A stretch of DNA of 24,200 nucleotides from a virus (IMGVR_UViG_3300022919_000012:1-24200), one strand, 5' to 3'. Positions 13,488-21,787 are shown, numbered from the stretch's first letter. Notes: generated from the letters alone by a model not told the origin. Program-made: numbers and translations.

Positions 13488-14991
13488 TGTTTTCATTAAA
13501 ATACTCTGTTACTTTAGTACCAATCGAGCTGTAATCTTCCATTAAAAACGGCATTAAATCTTTTGCAGCTTTAATTTCATCGATCTTTCTGCTTTTTAGA
13601 TTTGCTCTAAATTCAGTAATCCATCCTTTATATCCATATCCGTTATCGAGAATCTCTTTTTGGTGTGATGCTTGACCTCCTAATTTTTTAATAAATTCAG
13701 GATAAGTATGTCGGGCGCAAAATTGATTTACTGTCTCCATATTTTTGGTTCCGATAGTACTTAAATTTTTAGGTGCTGTTTTCGTTTTTGCATGTAAAAT
13801 TTCATGCCACAAACTTTCAAATGAATATTCCTGGTTAAAGGTCATTTTCTTACCGCTTTTAATAGCTCCTAATCCTGCTCTGAACTCCTCTAATGGAGTA
13901 AATTTAATACTTGAAAACTCATAACTGCTTAATGTAATTTTAGAACCTCCAACCCATTCGCCGGTTCGTGGACTGTATGACATCGAGTGCTGCATCATGT
14001 AAGAAGTAGATTTTAAAAATTTCACATCTTCCAAACCTCTTCTGAAATCTTCTGGAGATAACTCCGCATACTTTGTCAGAACAGTCTTTATTTCTTTGTT
14101 TGTCGGTAAATCTCCTTTTATGTAATCTGATAAATTCAGAGCATTAACAGGTTTAATTGTTTGCTCGACAACGTCTTTTGCTCCTTTTACTTTTCCATAC
14201 GGATGCGCTGGAGGAAACACCACTTTTTGCGCTCCGGGATTAAACCTGAAAATTTCAAGTCTGTTCTTGCCATCTTTTCCAACTTCAGTTGTAGCCTTTT
14301 CACCTGATTTAACTGCAATGTCAGAATCACTTACATTGTATTTGCCTTTGAGAACCTCCACTGCAACGCATCGGCACCGCCATCCATTAGGCGGATAGTA
14401 TAAGCTCCAAAATGGATCTTCTTTTGGCAGGGTTATATCATGCAAAACCTGATGCGAAGCTCTTACACGTTCATCCTGAGCAGTTCTGTATTGTAAATTG
14501 TAGCGGTCACCAAGATTAGACCATTGTGCAGCTGCTTGAGAACTTGCAACTGCAAATTCATACTCTGCCTCGAGGTAATTCTGATTATAATTAATATTCA
14601 GTTTATCGAAATCTTTACTTACTTCAGAAAATGGTTTAAGTCTTCCATCATTATTTAGTAATAATTTTGAAGCTTCGAACAATTGTGCATTTGCTTTGAG
14701 TGAACCAAACAACCGGGCATTGTTTTGCAATTCATTTCTCATAACCTCTGGCATGTCGTTATCTTTGATGGCGAAATCAAAAACATCAAAAGTCGATTGT
14801 ATTAGTTTTTGATATGGCTTTTCTTTTTTTAAGTCTTCAGGCGAATAACTTCCTTTTTTGTGAAGGTGTTTAAATGCCTTTTCACCATCTTTTAAAAGCT
14901 GTTTAAAATTATCAGAAATACCCAAATTTACAACTGTAGAACTACGCTTGCAGTCATCGCATGTGCAGTTGTATAAATTTTCTAATCTCAA
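13480..14991 (-). CDS. MuF-type minor head protein with C-terminal HExxH domain
   Basis: Residues 1-230 form the MuF/SPP1-gp7 head morphogenesis domain. It has the family's core 'YNLQYRTAQDERVRASHQ' (163-180) and 'WSLYYPPNGWRCRC' (195-208), plus an N-terminal CTCDDC cluster. MuF proteins sit at the portal and can be ejected with DNA. After a linker (about 215-300), the C-terminal ~200 residues are extra compared with minimal MuF proteins. They contain SLWHEILHAKTK with H396-E397-I-L-H400, the zinc-metallopeptidase signature; a Glu or His further on (for example in METVNQFCARHTY) could be the third ligand. MuF fusions to toxin domains are known in temperate phages, so this may be an injected effector. 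A hairpin precedes the gene. Confidence 0.85.
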   Translation of the reverse strand: MRLENLYNCTCDDCKRSSTVVNLGISDNFKQLLKDGEKAFKHLHKKGSYSPEDLKKEKPYQKLIQSTFDVFDFAIKDNDMPEVMRNELQNNARLFGSLKANAQLFEASKLLLNNDGRLKPFSEVSKDFDKLNINYNQNYLEAEYEFAVASSQAAAQWSNLGDRYNLQYRTAQDERVRASHQVLHDITLPKEDPFWSLYYPPNGWRCRCVAVEVLKGKYNVSDSDIAVKSGEKATTEVGKDGKNRLEIFRFNPGAQKVVFPPAHPYGKVKGAKDVVEQTIKPVNALNLSDYIKGDLPTNKEIKTVLTKYAELSPEDFRRGLEDVKFLKSTSYMMQHSMSYSPRTGEWVGGSKITLSSYEFSSIKFTPLEEFRAGLGAIKSGKKMTFNQEYSFESLWHEILHAKTKTAPKNLSTIGTKNMETVNQFCARHTYPEFIKKLGGQASHQKEILDNGYGYKGWITEFRANLKSRKIDEIKAAKDLMPFLMEDYSSIGTKVTEYFNENTK

Positions 14992-14996
14992 ATGTA

Positions 14997-15019
14997 AAGC
15001 CCTGAAATAATCAGGGCTT
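14997..15019 (-). terminator. Hairpin between portal and MuF genes
   Basis: AAGCCCTGA (14997-15005) and TCAGGGCTT (15011-15019) form a perfect 9-bp stem with a 5-base loop, overlapping the portal stop codon. On the transcribed strand it is followed only by TTTACATTTG, so full termination is doubtful. Attenuation or mRNA processing between portal and MuF is more likely. Confidence 0.45.
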
Positions 15020-16247
15020 AAACGAAAAAATCTTGACCGAGATTCAAAGATAACTTTGATGCCGGTTCTACCTTTTTAGTCCCTAGAACTTTAATTCCAA
15101 ATTTTGATTCTATCCATTTTGGGTCTATTTCTAAAAAAGCCGCCGCTTCAGTTACCATTTTCCACAATGTTTCTAAATCTTCAGTAGCATCATATTTATA
15201 CATAACACCAGGAGGCAGAATACCTAAAACTTGCAATGCGGGAATAACCGTATCACGCCAGCATTGTTCAATTAAAGAAAGGTCACTATCTACTAAGTCG
15301 TCAAGAATTCCAATAGAGGTTTTTTCTTTACCGTTTGAACCATTTTTGGTGTCCTGACCAACGACGGTTCCGGACACGCCCATCGATATTTCATTGTTAC
15401 AGAACTTTAATAAATTGGCATAAACATCACCGTTAGTGCTGACTCCTTTTGCGAACTCGAAACTTTCAGAGTCATCAATAATAAAATATGCCGCCGAACC
15501 CATGTCAGCCATCATTTGTTTGGCACGGTTCACCATAACCCTGTCCTGTGTATTGGTTTTCATCACACGGGGAGGAATCCCATATATTTCGCAAAGTTCA
15601 CTCCAGCAGCTGCCGCCAAATCTTTTAAATAGAACCATAGGAACACAGCCATCTAACAGGCCTAATGTTGTGTTTTTCTCACCAAACTCAATTAACCAAG
15701 TTCCGTATTCTGCCTGCTCTCGATAGTTAATTTTCTTATCATCGGTATAGTCATAATATAGATAGCCGGTGACAGGGTCAACATTTTGGCGCGGAATACA
15801 GTCAAAGGTCAGTACCGGTTCGTTATTTACCAATTTATATGAGAACTGACCAAGAGAATGGCGCTTGAAAATCGTTTCTAAAATCGCTTTGTTAATCTGA
15901 AATACAAAGCCTTTATCCTGCAGTAATGTAGTTAAATCATCGTTGGTCTTGCCATCCGCATTTTTGATACTGAATGGTCTGCTTAAAGATTTAAGCATTC
16001 GGTTGTTGACCTGTGATTGCAGATGTAAATCTCTTAAAATATTATCATATAGGTTTTGAATAGGAAAAAATTTTGGGTCCTTTTCTAACTGTGCTAAATT
16101 TTGTGCATTTGTCCAAGTCTTAATATCCTGCCTTGTCTGGCTGATTGTTTTAGGTACAATACCGGAAATATAGTTTGTCGAAGGCCCTTTTACTTTCCAG
16201 GCTCCTGTCTTATCCGCTAATTCAAAAATTGTGTTTGGTGCTGACAT
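15018..16247 (-). CDS. Portal protein, Mu gp29-like (DUF935)
   Basis: Forms the dodecameric ring at the capsid vertex through which DNA is packaged and ejected. It matches DUF935: 'FKRHSLGQFSYKLV' in the first third, 'WSELCEIYGIPPRVMKT' (around 216-232), then 'NNEISMGVSGTVVGQD' and 'NGSNG' (around 285-310), where the family has 'lg-tl-t---g-Gs-a'. Length 409 is slightly shorter than many members (430-520). It lies between the gp36-like and MuF genes, in the Mu order terminase, portal, MuF, with the gp36-like gene displaced to a place before the portal. Confidence 0.88.
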   Translation of the reverse strand: MSAPNTIFELADKTGAWKVKGPSTNYISGIVPKTISQTRQDIKTWTNAQNLAQLEKDPKFFPIQNLYDNILRDLHLQSQVNNRMLKSLSRPFSIKNADGKTNDDLTTLLQDKGFVFQINKAILETIFKRHSLGQFSYKLVNNEPVLTFDCIPRQNVDPVTGYLYYDYTDDKKINYREQAEYGTWLIEFGEKNTTLGLLDGCVPMVLFKRFGGSCWSELCEIYGIPPRVMKTNTQDRVMVNRAKQMMADMGSAAYFIIDDSESFEFAKGVSTNGDVYANLLKFCNNEISMGVSGTVVGQDTKNGSNGKEKTSIGILDDLVDSDLSLIEQCWRDTVIPALQVLGILPPGVMYKYDATEDLETLWKMVTEAAAFLEIDPKWIESKFGIKVLGTKKVEPASKLSLNLGQDFFV

Positions 16248-16256
16248 TTTATTATC

Positions 16257-16718
16257 TTAATATTCGTGATTAAATTTTTCTCTAGACCCCATTTCGAAAG
16301 GCTGTTTTTCTCCTGCTGTCATGTCGTCACGCACAAGTTGCGGCAGGGTTGAAACATTTATTTTTCCTTCAGCTACCTTAGTAAACCAAGATACAGCCCT
16401 ATCGTATCTGTCTTTTGCTTTTTCGTAGATAAAATCAGCATTGCAGAGTTCTGCTAAGTACCATTTTGCCATTGTGTTGCATTGTCGTACAACCAACGAA
16501 TGGCGGTCATTTCCGGTTTTGTTAAAAATGTTTTCCACGTCATATAACAATCTCCCATCGAGCCATTTTTTATTGTCAGTATTAGGCGTTAGATAGCTTC
16601 TAGCCTCTTCAATGGCCGCATTACATGCTTGATCTACTTTACCATCATCACCGTCAGTAATTTGGTCTATTTGGTACTCATATATGCTGGTTCCTAAATC
16701 TTCTTTGTCTAAAAACAT
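16257..16718 (-). CDS. gp36-like protein (DUF1320), head-tail connector
   Basis: Fits the DUF1320/gp36 family of Mu-like phages, probably an adaptor on the portal. It starts with 'MFLDKEDLGTSIYEYQIDQIT', the family's usual opening. The helix 'VDQACNAAIEEARSYL' (28-43) follows, then 'RHSLVVRQCNTMAKWYLAELCN' and 'YDRAVSWFTKVAEGKI', the closing helix of the family. Length 153 is typical. It lies 26 bases from TerL and 9 bases from the portal gene in the same transcript. In Mu, gp36 follows the capsid gene, so the position here is a rearrangement. Confidence 0.82.
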   Translation of the reverse strand: MFLDKEDLGTSIYEYQIDQITDGDDGKVDQACNAAIEEARSYLTPNTDNKKWLDGRLLYDVENIFNKTGNDRHSLVVRQCNTMAKWYLAELCNADFIYEKAKDRYDRAVSWFTKVAEGKINVSTLPQLVRDDMTAGEKQPFEMGSREKFNHEY

Positions 16719-16744
16719 ATTAATGTTGTATTATGATTGATTTA

Positions 16745-18271
16745 TTAATATTTACGATTGTTAATGTGGCCGACCACATACTCGGAGTTCTCTTTTGTTG
16801 CAATATTTTGAATAATCCAAACACCTCCTTCTAATCCATCGGGACCGTCCAGCATTTTAGAGTTCGGTGCGACTCCGACAAATTCCTCCTCCATTGTCAG
16901 CATGTTAGGATTTTCCTTTTCATCGATATTGAAATAAAGACAGCCTTGTTTATATATCGGCTCTAAAGTTCCTTCAATCCTATTATATTTATCTCCTTTA
17001 TCTCTTTTGTCAAGCGACATAAACAACGGAATTCTTCTAAGTATTTTTCCAACGGACTTAACCAAAGGTTTTAGTACCTGTTCCCAAAAAGGGTCTTGCA
17101 GTGAATTGTTTTCAATCCAATTTTTGAAAGTATCTATTTTTCTTTCTTTCACCCAGTCATGCGCGTGATAAAGGTTATTGACAAAAGTTCGCTGATTCAT
17201 ATTGTCAAGCCAGACTTTATACAAATAGAAATTACCGCCTTTATATCCAATTACTCCAGTAAATTTTCTAGAGCTGTTTTTATTGTCTTTATTACTTGTT
17301 GCCGGGTCAGAATAAATTAAAACATGCTCACAGCTTTTAAGCGTCGGGCATTTGGCCCAATGTACTTTTTTGAAAAGCTTTCCTATTCTAACCGGATTAT
17401 TATAATACTCCTTTTGAATGGAGCTCGTGGTCATTGTTCTAAAAGCTAGATTAATAAGTTCTTCAGTATTTCTTTGCGGCCACGTAGAAAAACCGTTTTT
17501 GTCCCTGATATTTACAATATCATGCACATTGGCTTTCTTTGCCATTTCCGAAATACAGCAGTACTTTGCTATAATATTACCACAGGCGATAATTAGTAAA
17601 GGCACAGAAATGGAACGAGTTGGAATTAAAGCCTGTTCAATCCACTCGTATTTTTTCTGAATTGTCTCAGGATTGTTACAGTCAATGTCCGTATCAATAT
17701 CATCGATTAAAATCAAGTCCGGGCGCGCTGCATCATTTCTAGTTCCACGAGGGGATTGACCCGCGCCTACGGCTCTAAAAGAAACTCCTTTCCTTGTTGT
17801 AAAGTCTCCTTCTTCCCAACCGCTTAATGCTCTCTGTTCACCGTAATCATTCTTTAAACGATCATTGACTTCAATTATAGTTTTATAAGGCTTTAAAAGC
17901 CTTTCGGCATCATCGTAAGTCGCAGAAACAAGGATAACGGTTTTCTTTTTACCTGTCATTGTCAGATAAAGAACATCCATCATAGTTCGACCCGACTTTG
18001 ATAAGTCACGCGCCCAGGAACGAACTTCGTACCACTCAGGATTAACCAGAACACGTTTGGTTGCTTTTATATGAAAAGGTGCCGGTTCTGAAGTGTAAAA
18101 GTTTGGAAAATAGTATTTATACCACTCCTCTGGATGGTCTTCAAGGTGAGCAATCCTTTTTAATTTTTCAGACGCATTTTCATTCAGATCAACCGGAGTA
18201 GCCCGATATTGATTTACAACAAAATCCTCCCATCCGATTAACTTGTTTTTATCATTTCTACTTAGTGCCAT
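16745..18271 (-). CDS. Large terminase subunit (TerL, Mu gp28-like)
   Basis: ATP-driven DNA packaging motor and nuclease. The ATPase half has a degenerate Walker A (ARDLSKSGRT, 87-96), as is usual in TerL, the coupling strand 'KTVILVSATYDDAERL' (110-125) and Walker B 'PDLILIDDID' (184-193, acidic D190 D191). The nuclease half begins with 'VLIYSDPATS' (first Asp D322), followed by 'KFTGVIGYKGGNFYLYKVWLD'. The ending 'DGPDGLEGGVWII' matches the late acidic residues. At 508 residues it is full length. Its start overlaps the TerS gene by 14 bases. Confidence 0.92.
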   Translation of the reverse strand: MALSRNDKNKLIGWEDFVVNQYRATPVDLNENASEKLKRIAHLEDHPEEWYKYYFPNFYTSEPAPFHIKATKRVLVNPEWYEVRSWARDLSKSGRTMMDVLYLTMTGKKKTVILVSATYDDAERLLKPYKTIIEVNDRLKNDYGEQRALSGWEEGDFTTRKGVSFRAVGAGQSPRGTRNDAARPDLILIDDIDTDIDCNNPETIQKKYEWIEQALIPTRSISVPLLIIACGNIIAKYCCISEMAKKANVHDIVNIRDKNGFSTWPQRNTEELINLAFRTMTTSSIQKEYYNNPVRIGKLFKKVHWAKCPTLKSCEHVLIYSDPATSNKDNKNSSRKFTGVIGYKGGNFYLYKVWLDNMNQRTFVNNLYHAHDWVKERKIDTFKNWIENNSLQDPFWEQVLKPLVKSVGKILRRIPLFMSLDKRDKGDKYNRIEGTLEPIYKQGCLYFNIDEKENPNMLTMEEEFVGVAPNSKMLDGPDGLEGGVWIIQNIATKENSEYVVGHINNRKY

Positions 18272-18821
18272 CCGTCATTTTTTGTTTGATGAATGCATCG
18301 CAGTAACTTGTTAATTGATTGGCAAATTTTGAATCAATGCTTCTTATAAACAAGATTAGATTTTTAACAACAGTAATTGTTTCGCCAATATTGGTTTCAG
18401 TCTCCAGGCGTTTGATTGCGGTGGTAAGTTTTGAAATCATATCCGTATCTTTTGAATTAGGAAAATTTCCTACCAGAATGGGATAGTCTTTCGCGTTATA
18501 CGTTGGATACTCCAGTTTTTCGTCTCCAGAGCTGTCTTTTAACTTAATTGGTTTGAGCATAAAGTTGGGAATATCACGAACAACCGGACGTGTTTTTATC
18601 TCATCTAATGTCGCTTGCAACTGTCCGTACAATCCGGTCAATTGGTTGTCCTTAGTAACTAAAAGAGAAATTTTTAGTTTTTCCCAATCACCTTCCTTAA
18701 CCCATTTACTAACTGTTTTCTCAGTCACTTTTAAACGTTCTGCTATCTCTTTTTGTGAGACATCATCATTTACGAAAAGGATTTTTGCGAGGTCTTTTTC
18801 TACCTGTTTACGAGTTCCCAT
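18258..18821 (-). CDS. Small terminase subunit (TerS)
   Basis: Recognises phage DNA and controls TerL. It has an N-terminal HTH of the kind found in TerS proteins ('DVSQKEIAERLKVTEKTVSKWVKEGDWEKLK', residues 20-50). A helical middle ('NQLTGLYGQLQATLDEI') and a C-terminal helical region ('LTTAIKRLETETNIGETITVV...') probably provide oligomerisation and TerL contact. It is the first gene of the leftward late cluster and overlaps TerL by 14 bases. The identity rests on the HTH plus its place directly before TerL. Confidence 0.82.
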   Translation of the reverse strand: MGTRKQVEKDLAKILFVNDDVSQKEIAERLKVTEKTVSKWVKEGDWEKLKISLLVTKDNQLTGLYGQLQATLDEIKTRPVVRDIPNFMLKPIKLKDSSGDEKLEYPTYNAKDYPILVGNFPNSKDTDMISKLTTAIKRLETETNIGETITVVKNLILFIRSIDSKFANQLTSYCDAFIKQKMTDGTK

Positions 18822-19009
18822 ACTTTAATATTTAGGTCAAAACTCCAAATAAGCCGTCTTTAAAAAAAACACCCGTTTACTTGCTTTACAACTCTGTAGG
18901 TATTGCACACAACGTTGCCCTATTGCTTGGCTTTTAGATTCTTAATAAACCAAACCTTTTAATCTTTGTCATCTCACAAGGCAAAAACTGCCAACCAAAA
19001 ACACTTAAA
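18822..19009. promoter_or_regulatory. Divergent late control region
   Basis: This 188-base gap lies between the leftward terminase cluster and the rightward head cluster, so both late promoters should be here. I find no clean TAnnTTTG pair. The nearest is TAATCTTTG at 18960-18968, one base off in spacing and without a proper -33. CTTTTAGATT (18931) and CTTTTAATCT (18957) are similar repeats, and GGCA-AAAAC-TGCC is a small hairpin. Absence of consensus promoters would fit a need for a phage-encoded activator. Confidence 0.45.
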
Positions 19010-20002
19010 ATGCCAAGACCAGAATACTTTGTTTTTAATGATGAAAATGTGAAAAACTCTTATGGTTTTTACATCAATACATTGGGGATTAAAATGGATC
19101 GTTTCAATGACAATCCTGTCATGTTAAACAATCATATCAATAGCACTGAAAATGTTATTGGCAACTGGTCTGACCCATTGAAGGAAAACGGATTGTTAAA
19201 ACTAAAACCACATTTCGATGAAGAAAGTAATCTAGGAAAAGACGTAGCCGGAAAAGTAGATCGCGGTTTCTTAAAGGGCTGTTCAATGGGCATTATACCG
19301 GACTGGGACAGCGTGCAAAGAATCGGCGATCGCTTAATTATGATGGAATGCGAACTGGCGGAAGGAACTATTATTCCGGTACCATCCAACAAAGGAGCAA
19401 TTGCGATTTATAGTGCTGATGGTACAGAAGTTTTGAAAGCTGACGATATTAAATCCCTTTGTCTTTCAGTCAGCGAAAAGCTGAACGAAACCCCAAAAAA
19501 ATTAAACACAATTATAGATATGAACAAAATTATTTTAAGCGTAGGTGCGCTTGTAGCTTTAGGTTTTACAGACCAGCCAAAAGACGGTATTGAAGTTTCC
19601 GATGTTGAAGCAAAGGTCTTAAGTCTGTCAAAGCAGGTAACGGATTTGACGAATAAAAACAACGGACTGGAATTGGCCGCTAAAACTGCAAAAGAGGCAC
19701 AGGATGCGGCCGTAAAATTATCAGCTAATCAAAAAGTTGATCTAGCGATCACACAAGGAAAAATACCAGCCGACAAAAAGGAAGCTTTCGTACAATTGGG
19801 AATTACTTCCCCAGAAATATTGGAAACTACTTTAGCATCGATTCCTGGTAAAAAGGATTTTAGTGCTGGAATTATGATTCCGGGAGGAAACGGTGTCACT
19901 GAAATCAAAACAATGGATGAGTTTGAAAAGCTTTCCCATTCAGAAAAATTGAGCTTTAAGGACTCTAATCCTGATGCTTACAAGAAATTGTTTAACCAAT
20001 AA
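19010..20002 (+). CDS. Head maturation protease fused to scaffold (Mu gpI-like)
   Basis: Processes the prohead and scaffolds capsid assembly. The N-terminal ~160 residues form an S78/HK97-type prohead protease domain: His in MLNNHIN (H42), Ser in GFLKGCSMGI (S92), then 'MECELAEGTIIPVPSN' (around 122-137), the family's closing strand. After a linker, residues 195-240 form a coiled coil (VLSLSKQVTDLTNKNNGLEL...). The acidic C-terminal part has the look of a scaffold. It is the first gene of the rightward late cluster, 10 bases before the capsid gene. An internal ATG at 19520 may give a scaffold-only product, as gpZ does in Mu. Confidence 0.85.
   Translation: MPRPEYFVFNDENVKNSYGFYINTLGIKMDRFNDNPVMLNNHINSTENVIGNWSDPLKENGLLKLKPHFDEESNLGKDVAGKVDRGFLKGCSMGIIPDWDSVQRIGDRLIMMECELAEGTIIPVPSNKGAIAIYSADGTEVLKADDIKSLCLSVSEKLNETPKKLNTIIDMNKIILSVGALVALGFTDQPKDGIEVSDVEAKVLSLSKQVTDLTNKNNGLELAAKTAKEAQDAAVKLSANQKVDLAITQGKIPADKKEAFVQLGITSPEILETTLASIPGKKDFSAGIMIPGGNGVTEIKTMDEFEKLSHSEKLSFKDSNPDAYKKLFNQ
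19520..20002 (+). CDS. Possible nested scaffold protein (internal start)
   Basis: An in-frame ATG at residue 171 of the protease-scaffold gene follows an A/T-rich leader (attatagat), like the genuine starts in this window. It opens with MNKIILSVGALVALGFT, which reads as an independent N terminus after a low-complexity junction (ETPKKLNTIID). The product would be 160 residues comprising the coiled coil and the acidic tail. Mu makes gpZ scaffold from an internal start in gene I, so the arrangement has a direct precedent. Not proven here. Confidence 0.4.
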   Translation: MNKIILSVGALVALGFTDQPKDGIEVSDVEAKVLSLSKQVTDLTNKNNGLELAAKTAKEAQDAAVKLSANQKVDLAITQGKIPADKKEAFVQLGITSPEILETTLASIPGKKDFSAGIMIPGGNGVTEIKTMDEFEKLSHSEKLSFKDSNPDAYKKLFNQ

Positions 20003-20012
20003 TTATAATAAT

Positions 20013-20927
20013 ATGCCGGCAACATTTCCAGAAATGTGGGAGTCAAGAGTAAGAACTCTGCTCCGAGATGAGCAACTAGCTCCGTGGTTAGATGGTATTC
20101 CTGAAATTGATACTCAAGTTCTTGAGGTTGGTTCTGGAGGAGCATCTGAATCAAATATAATTCATATTCCAATTACGACTTTTAGACCAGGAGTTTTGAT
20201 TAATAATACAACATATCCATTGGCTTTGGTAGCTTATGATGATACAAGTATGACTATTCAATTGGATAAATACCAGACAAATCCAACGTCTTTAACTGAC
20301 GATCAGGCTAATGGCTCTAGTTATCCTCAAATTGACTCTGTAACTAAATCACATCGTGATGACATTACTGATTCAAAATTTGCAAAAGCAATCCATGCGC
20401 TTGCGCCACAAACAACAGTCGCGGGGGCTACGTTCGTAATCCAGTGTACTGGGGATGAAGTTACAGCAGGCGGTCGTAGAAAAATGCTTTGGAAAGATAT
20501 TGTTACAGCCAGAAGAGCAATGGATGCAACAAAATGCAAGAAAAAAGGCAGACGCTTGGTCCTGTGTTCTGATCATGAAAATGATTTATTAGAAGACAAC
20601 TCAAATAAATACGCTGACAAATTAGCTGATTATTTATCAGGAACTATCAAAGGTATGCTTGCAGGATTCGAAATGTACCAAAACATTGACAACCCTATGT
20701 ATACTGCGGCAGGTGCGAAAAAAGCTTGGGGTGCAGTTCCAGCAGGAACTGACAGAAATGCATCTGTAATATTCCATCCAGAGAATGTTGTTAAGAAAAC
20801 AGGATTGACCAAGCAATACTTTTCAGGTTCCGCAGGAGCACCAAGAACCCAGCAAAATGAATATGCCTTACGTCATTATTTCATTGCGGTTCCGGTCATG
20901 GTTAAATATGCGGGAGCAATCATTTAA
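20013..20927 (+). CDS. Major capsid protein
   Basis: Forms the icosahedral shell; the fold is expected to be HK97-like. At 304 residues it has the size of Mu gpT (305). It begins 'MPATFPEMWESRVRTLLRDEQLAPWLD'. The middle contains 'SKFAKAIHALAPQ', 'GGRRKMLWKDIVTARRAMDA' and 'RRLVLCSDHENDLL', corresponding to the P-domain helix and strand of capsid proteins. It ends 'QNEYALRHYFIAVPVMVKYAGAII', a typical closing strand pair. An earlier in-frame ATG at 19974 overlaps the scaffold gene; the start at 20013 has the better leader and spacing. The call uses position after the protease plus size; sequence identity to gpT is not obvious. Confidence 0.82.
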   Translation: MPATFPEMWESRVRTLLRDEQLAPWLDGIPEIDTQVLEVGSGGASESNIIHIPITTFRPGVLINNTTYPLALVAYDDTSMTIQLDKYQTNPTSLTDDQANGSSYPQIDSVTKSHRDDITDSKFAKAIHALAPQTTVAGATFVIQCTGDEVTAGGRRKMLWKDIVTARRAMDATKCKKKGRRLVLCSDHENDLLEDNSNKYADKLADYLSGTIKGMLAGFEMYQNIDNPMYTAAGAKKAWGAVPAGTDRNASVIFHPENVVKKTGLTKQYFSGSAGAPRTQQNEYALRHYFIAVPVMVKYAGAII

Positions 20928-20947
20928 TAACTAGAATATTTATATAC

Positions 20948-20982
20948 AAAAGACTACTGCACAAGTAGTAGTCTTTTTTTTT
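20948..20982 (+). terminator. Strong terminator after the capsid gene
   Basis: An 11-bp perfect stem (AAAAGACTACT 20948-20958 and AGTAGTCTTTT 20967-20977) with an 8-base loop is followed by further T residues to 20982. It separates the highly expressed head genes from the lysis and tail genes. These would receive less message unless read-through or a further promoter is used. Confidence 0.88.
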
Positions 20983-20992
20983 AAAATCAATT

Positions 20993-21277
20993 ATGGAGCA
21001 ATTTGTATACCCAACTCTAACGGCTTTTTTCGCCGCACTGATCACCTATATATTTTCAAAACGAAAAAACTTAGCTGAAGACAGAGCCGCAGAATTAGAT
21101 AATGCAGTAAATGCCGTAAAATATTATCGCGAGTTATTGGACGACATGGCTAATAGATTAACTGCAGCGACTGATACAATTAAAAAAATGGAAGCGCAGC
21201 ATAGAGAATTAATGGGCATCAATCAGCACCTAGTTGAAGAGTTACAAAAATTCAAACAACTTAACGGAAAAGCATAA
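20993..21277 (+). CDS. Holin-like membrane protein
   Basis: A 94-residue protein with one N-terminal membrane helix (residues 4-21, FVYPTLTAFFAALITYIF), then a basic turn (SKRKN) and a long charged coiled coil to the end. Its place directly before the endolysin, overlapping it by 1 base (TAATG), suggests a role in lysis as holin. A single helix with a long cytoplasmic coiled coil is unusual for classical holins, so a lysis regulator or Rz-like role is also possible. Confidence 0.55.
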   Translation: MEQFVYPTLTAFFAALITYIFSKRKNLAEDRAAELDNAVNAVKYYRELLDDMANRLTAATDTIKKMEAQHRELMGINQHLVEELQKFKQLNGKA

Positions 21278-21780
21278 TGAATAAACGAGAATTTATAAAA
21301 ACTCTTTATCCTTTTGCAAAAACAACACAGGAAAAGACAGGTATTCCTGCTTTGGCAATTTTAGCACAAGCGGCAGTGGAAAGCGGCTGGGGAAAAGTGG
21401 CACCAGGAAACATGTTTTTTGGTGTAAAAGATACAGACGGTATCAATGGGAACGAACAATTATTGGCAACAACTGAATATTCTAAAAGTGCTAATGCAAA
21501 ATTCCCCAATATCATATCTGTTAAACCAGTAATCAAAAATGGACAGAAATGGTTTAAATACAGCATTAAAGATTACTTCAGAAAATATAATACACCGGAA
21601 GAATGCTTTACAGATCATGCGAGTTTTTTTCTCAAAAACAAGCGATACGCAGACGCATTAAAGGTTAAAAGCAACCCTTATCAATTTATTGATGAAATCG
21701 CAAAGGCAGGCTATGCCACTGACCCAAATTACGCCATTCTGCTTAAAGGAATAGCAAAAGATTTAGAAAGACTAATTTAA
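21277..21780 (+). CDS. Endolysin, GH73 glucosaminidase family
   Basis: Cleaves peptidoglycan glycan chains at lysis. It matches the FlgJ/GH73 (mannosyl-glycoprotein endo-beta-N-acetylglucosaminidase) fold: 'TGIPALAILAQAAVESGWGK' with the catalytic Glu in VESGWG (E35), then 'NMFFGVKDTDG', then 'YSIKDYFRKYNTPEECFTDHASFFLKNKRY'. The C-terminal 'EIAKAGYATDPNYAILLKGIAKDL' is the standard end of the domain. No signal peptide is present, so export needs the holin. It forms a cassette with the genes on both sides. Confidence 0.93.
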   Translation: MNKREFIKTLYPFAKTTQEKTGIPALAILAQAAVESGWGKVAPGNMFFGVKDTDGINGNEQLLATTEYSKSANAKFPNIISVKPVIKNGQKWFKYSIKDYFRKYNTPEECFTDHASFFLKNKRYADALKVKSNPYQFIDEIAKAGYATDPNYAILLKGIAKDLERLI

Positions 21781-21787
21781 ATACAAT

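Noticed and set aside
19974-20012. Earlier in-frame start for the capsid gene
   Set aside because: It would overlap the scaffold gene and add 13 residues without family likeness; the ATG at 20013 follows a typical leader.
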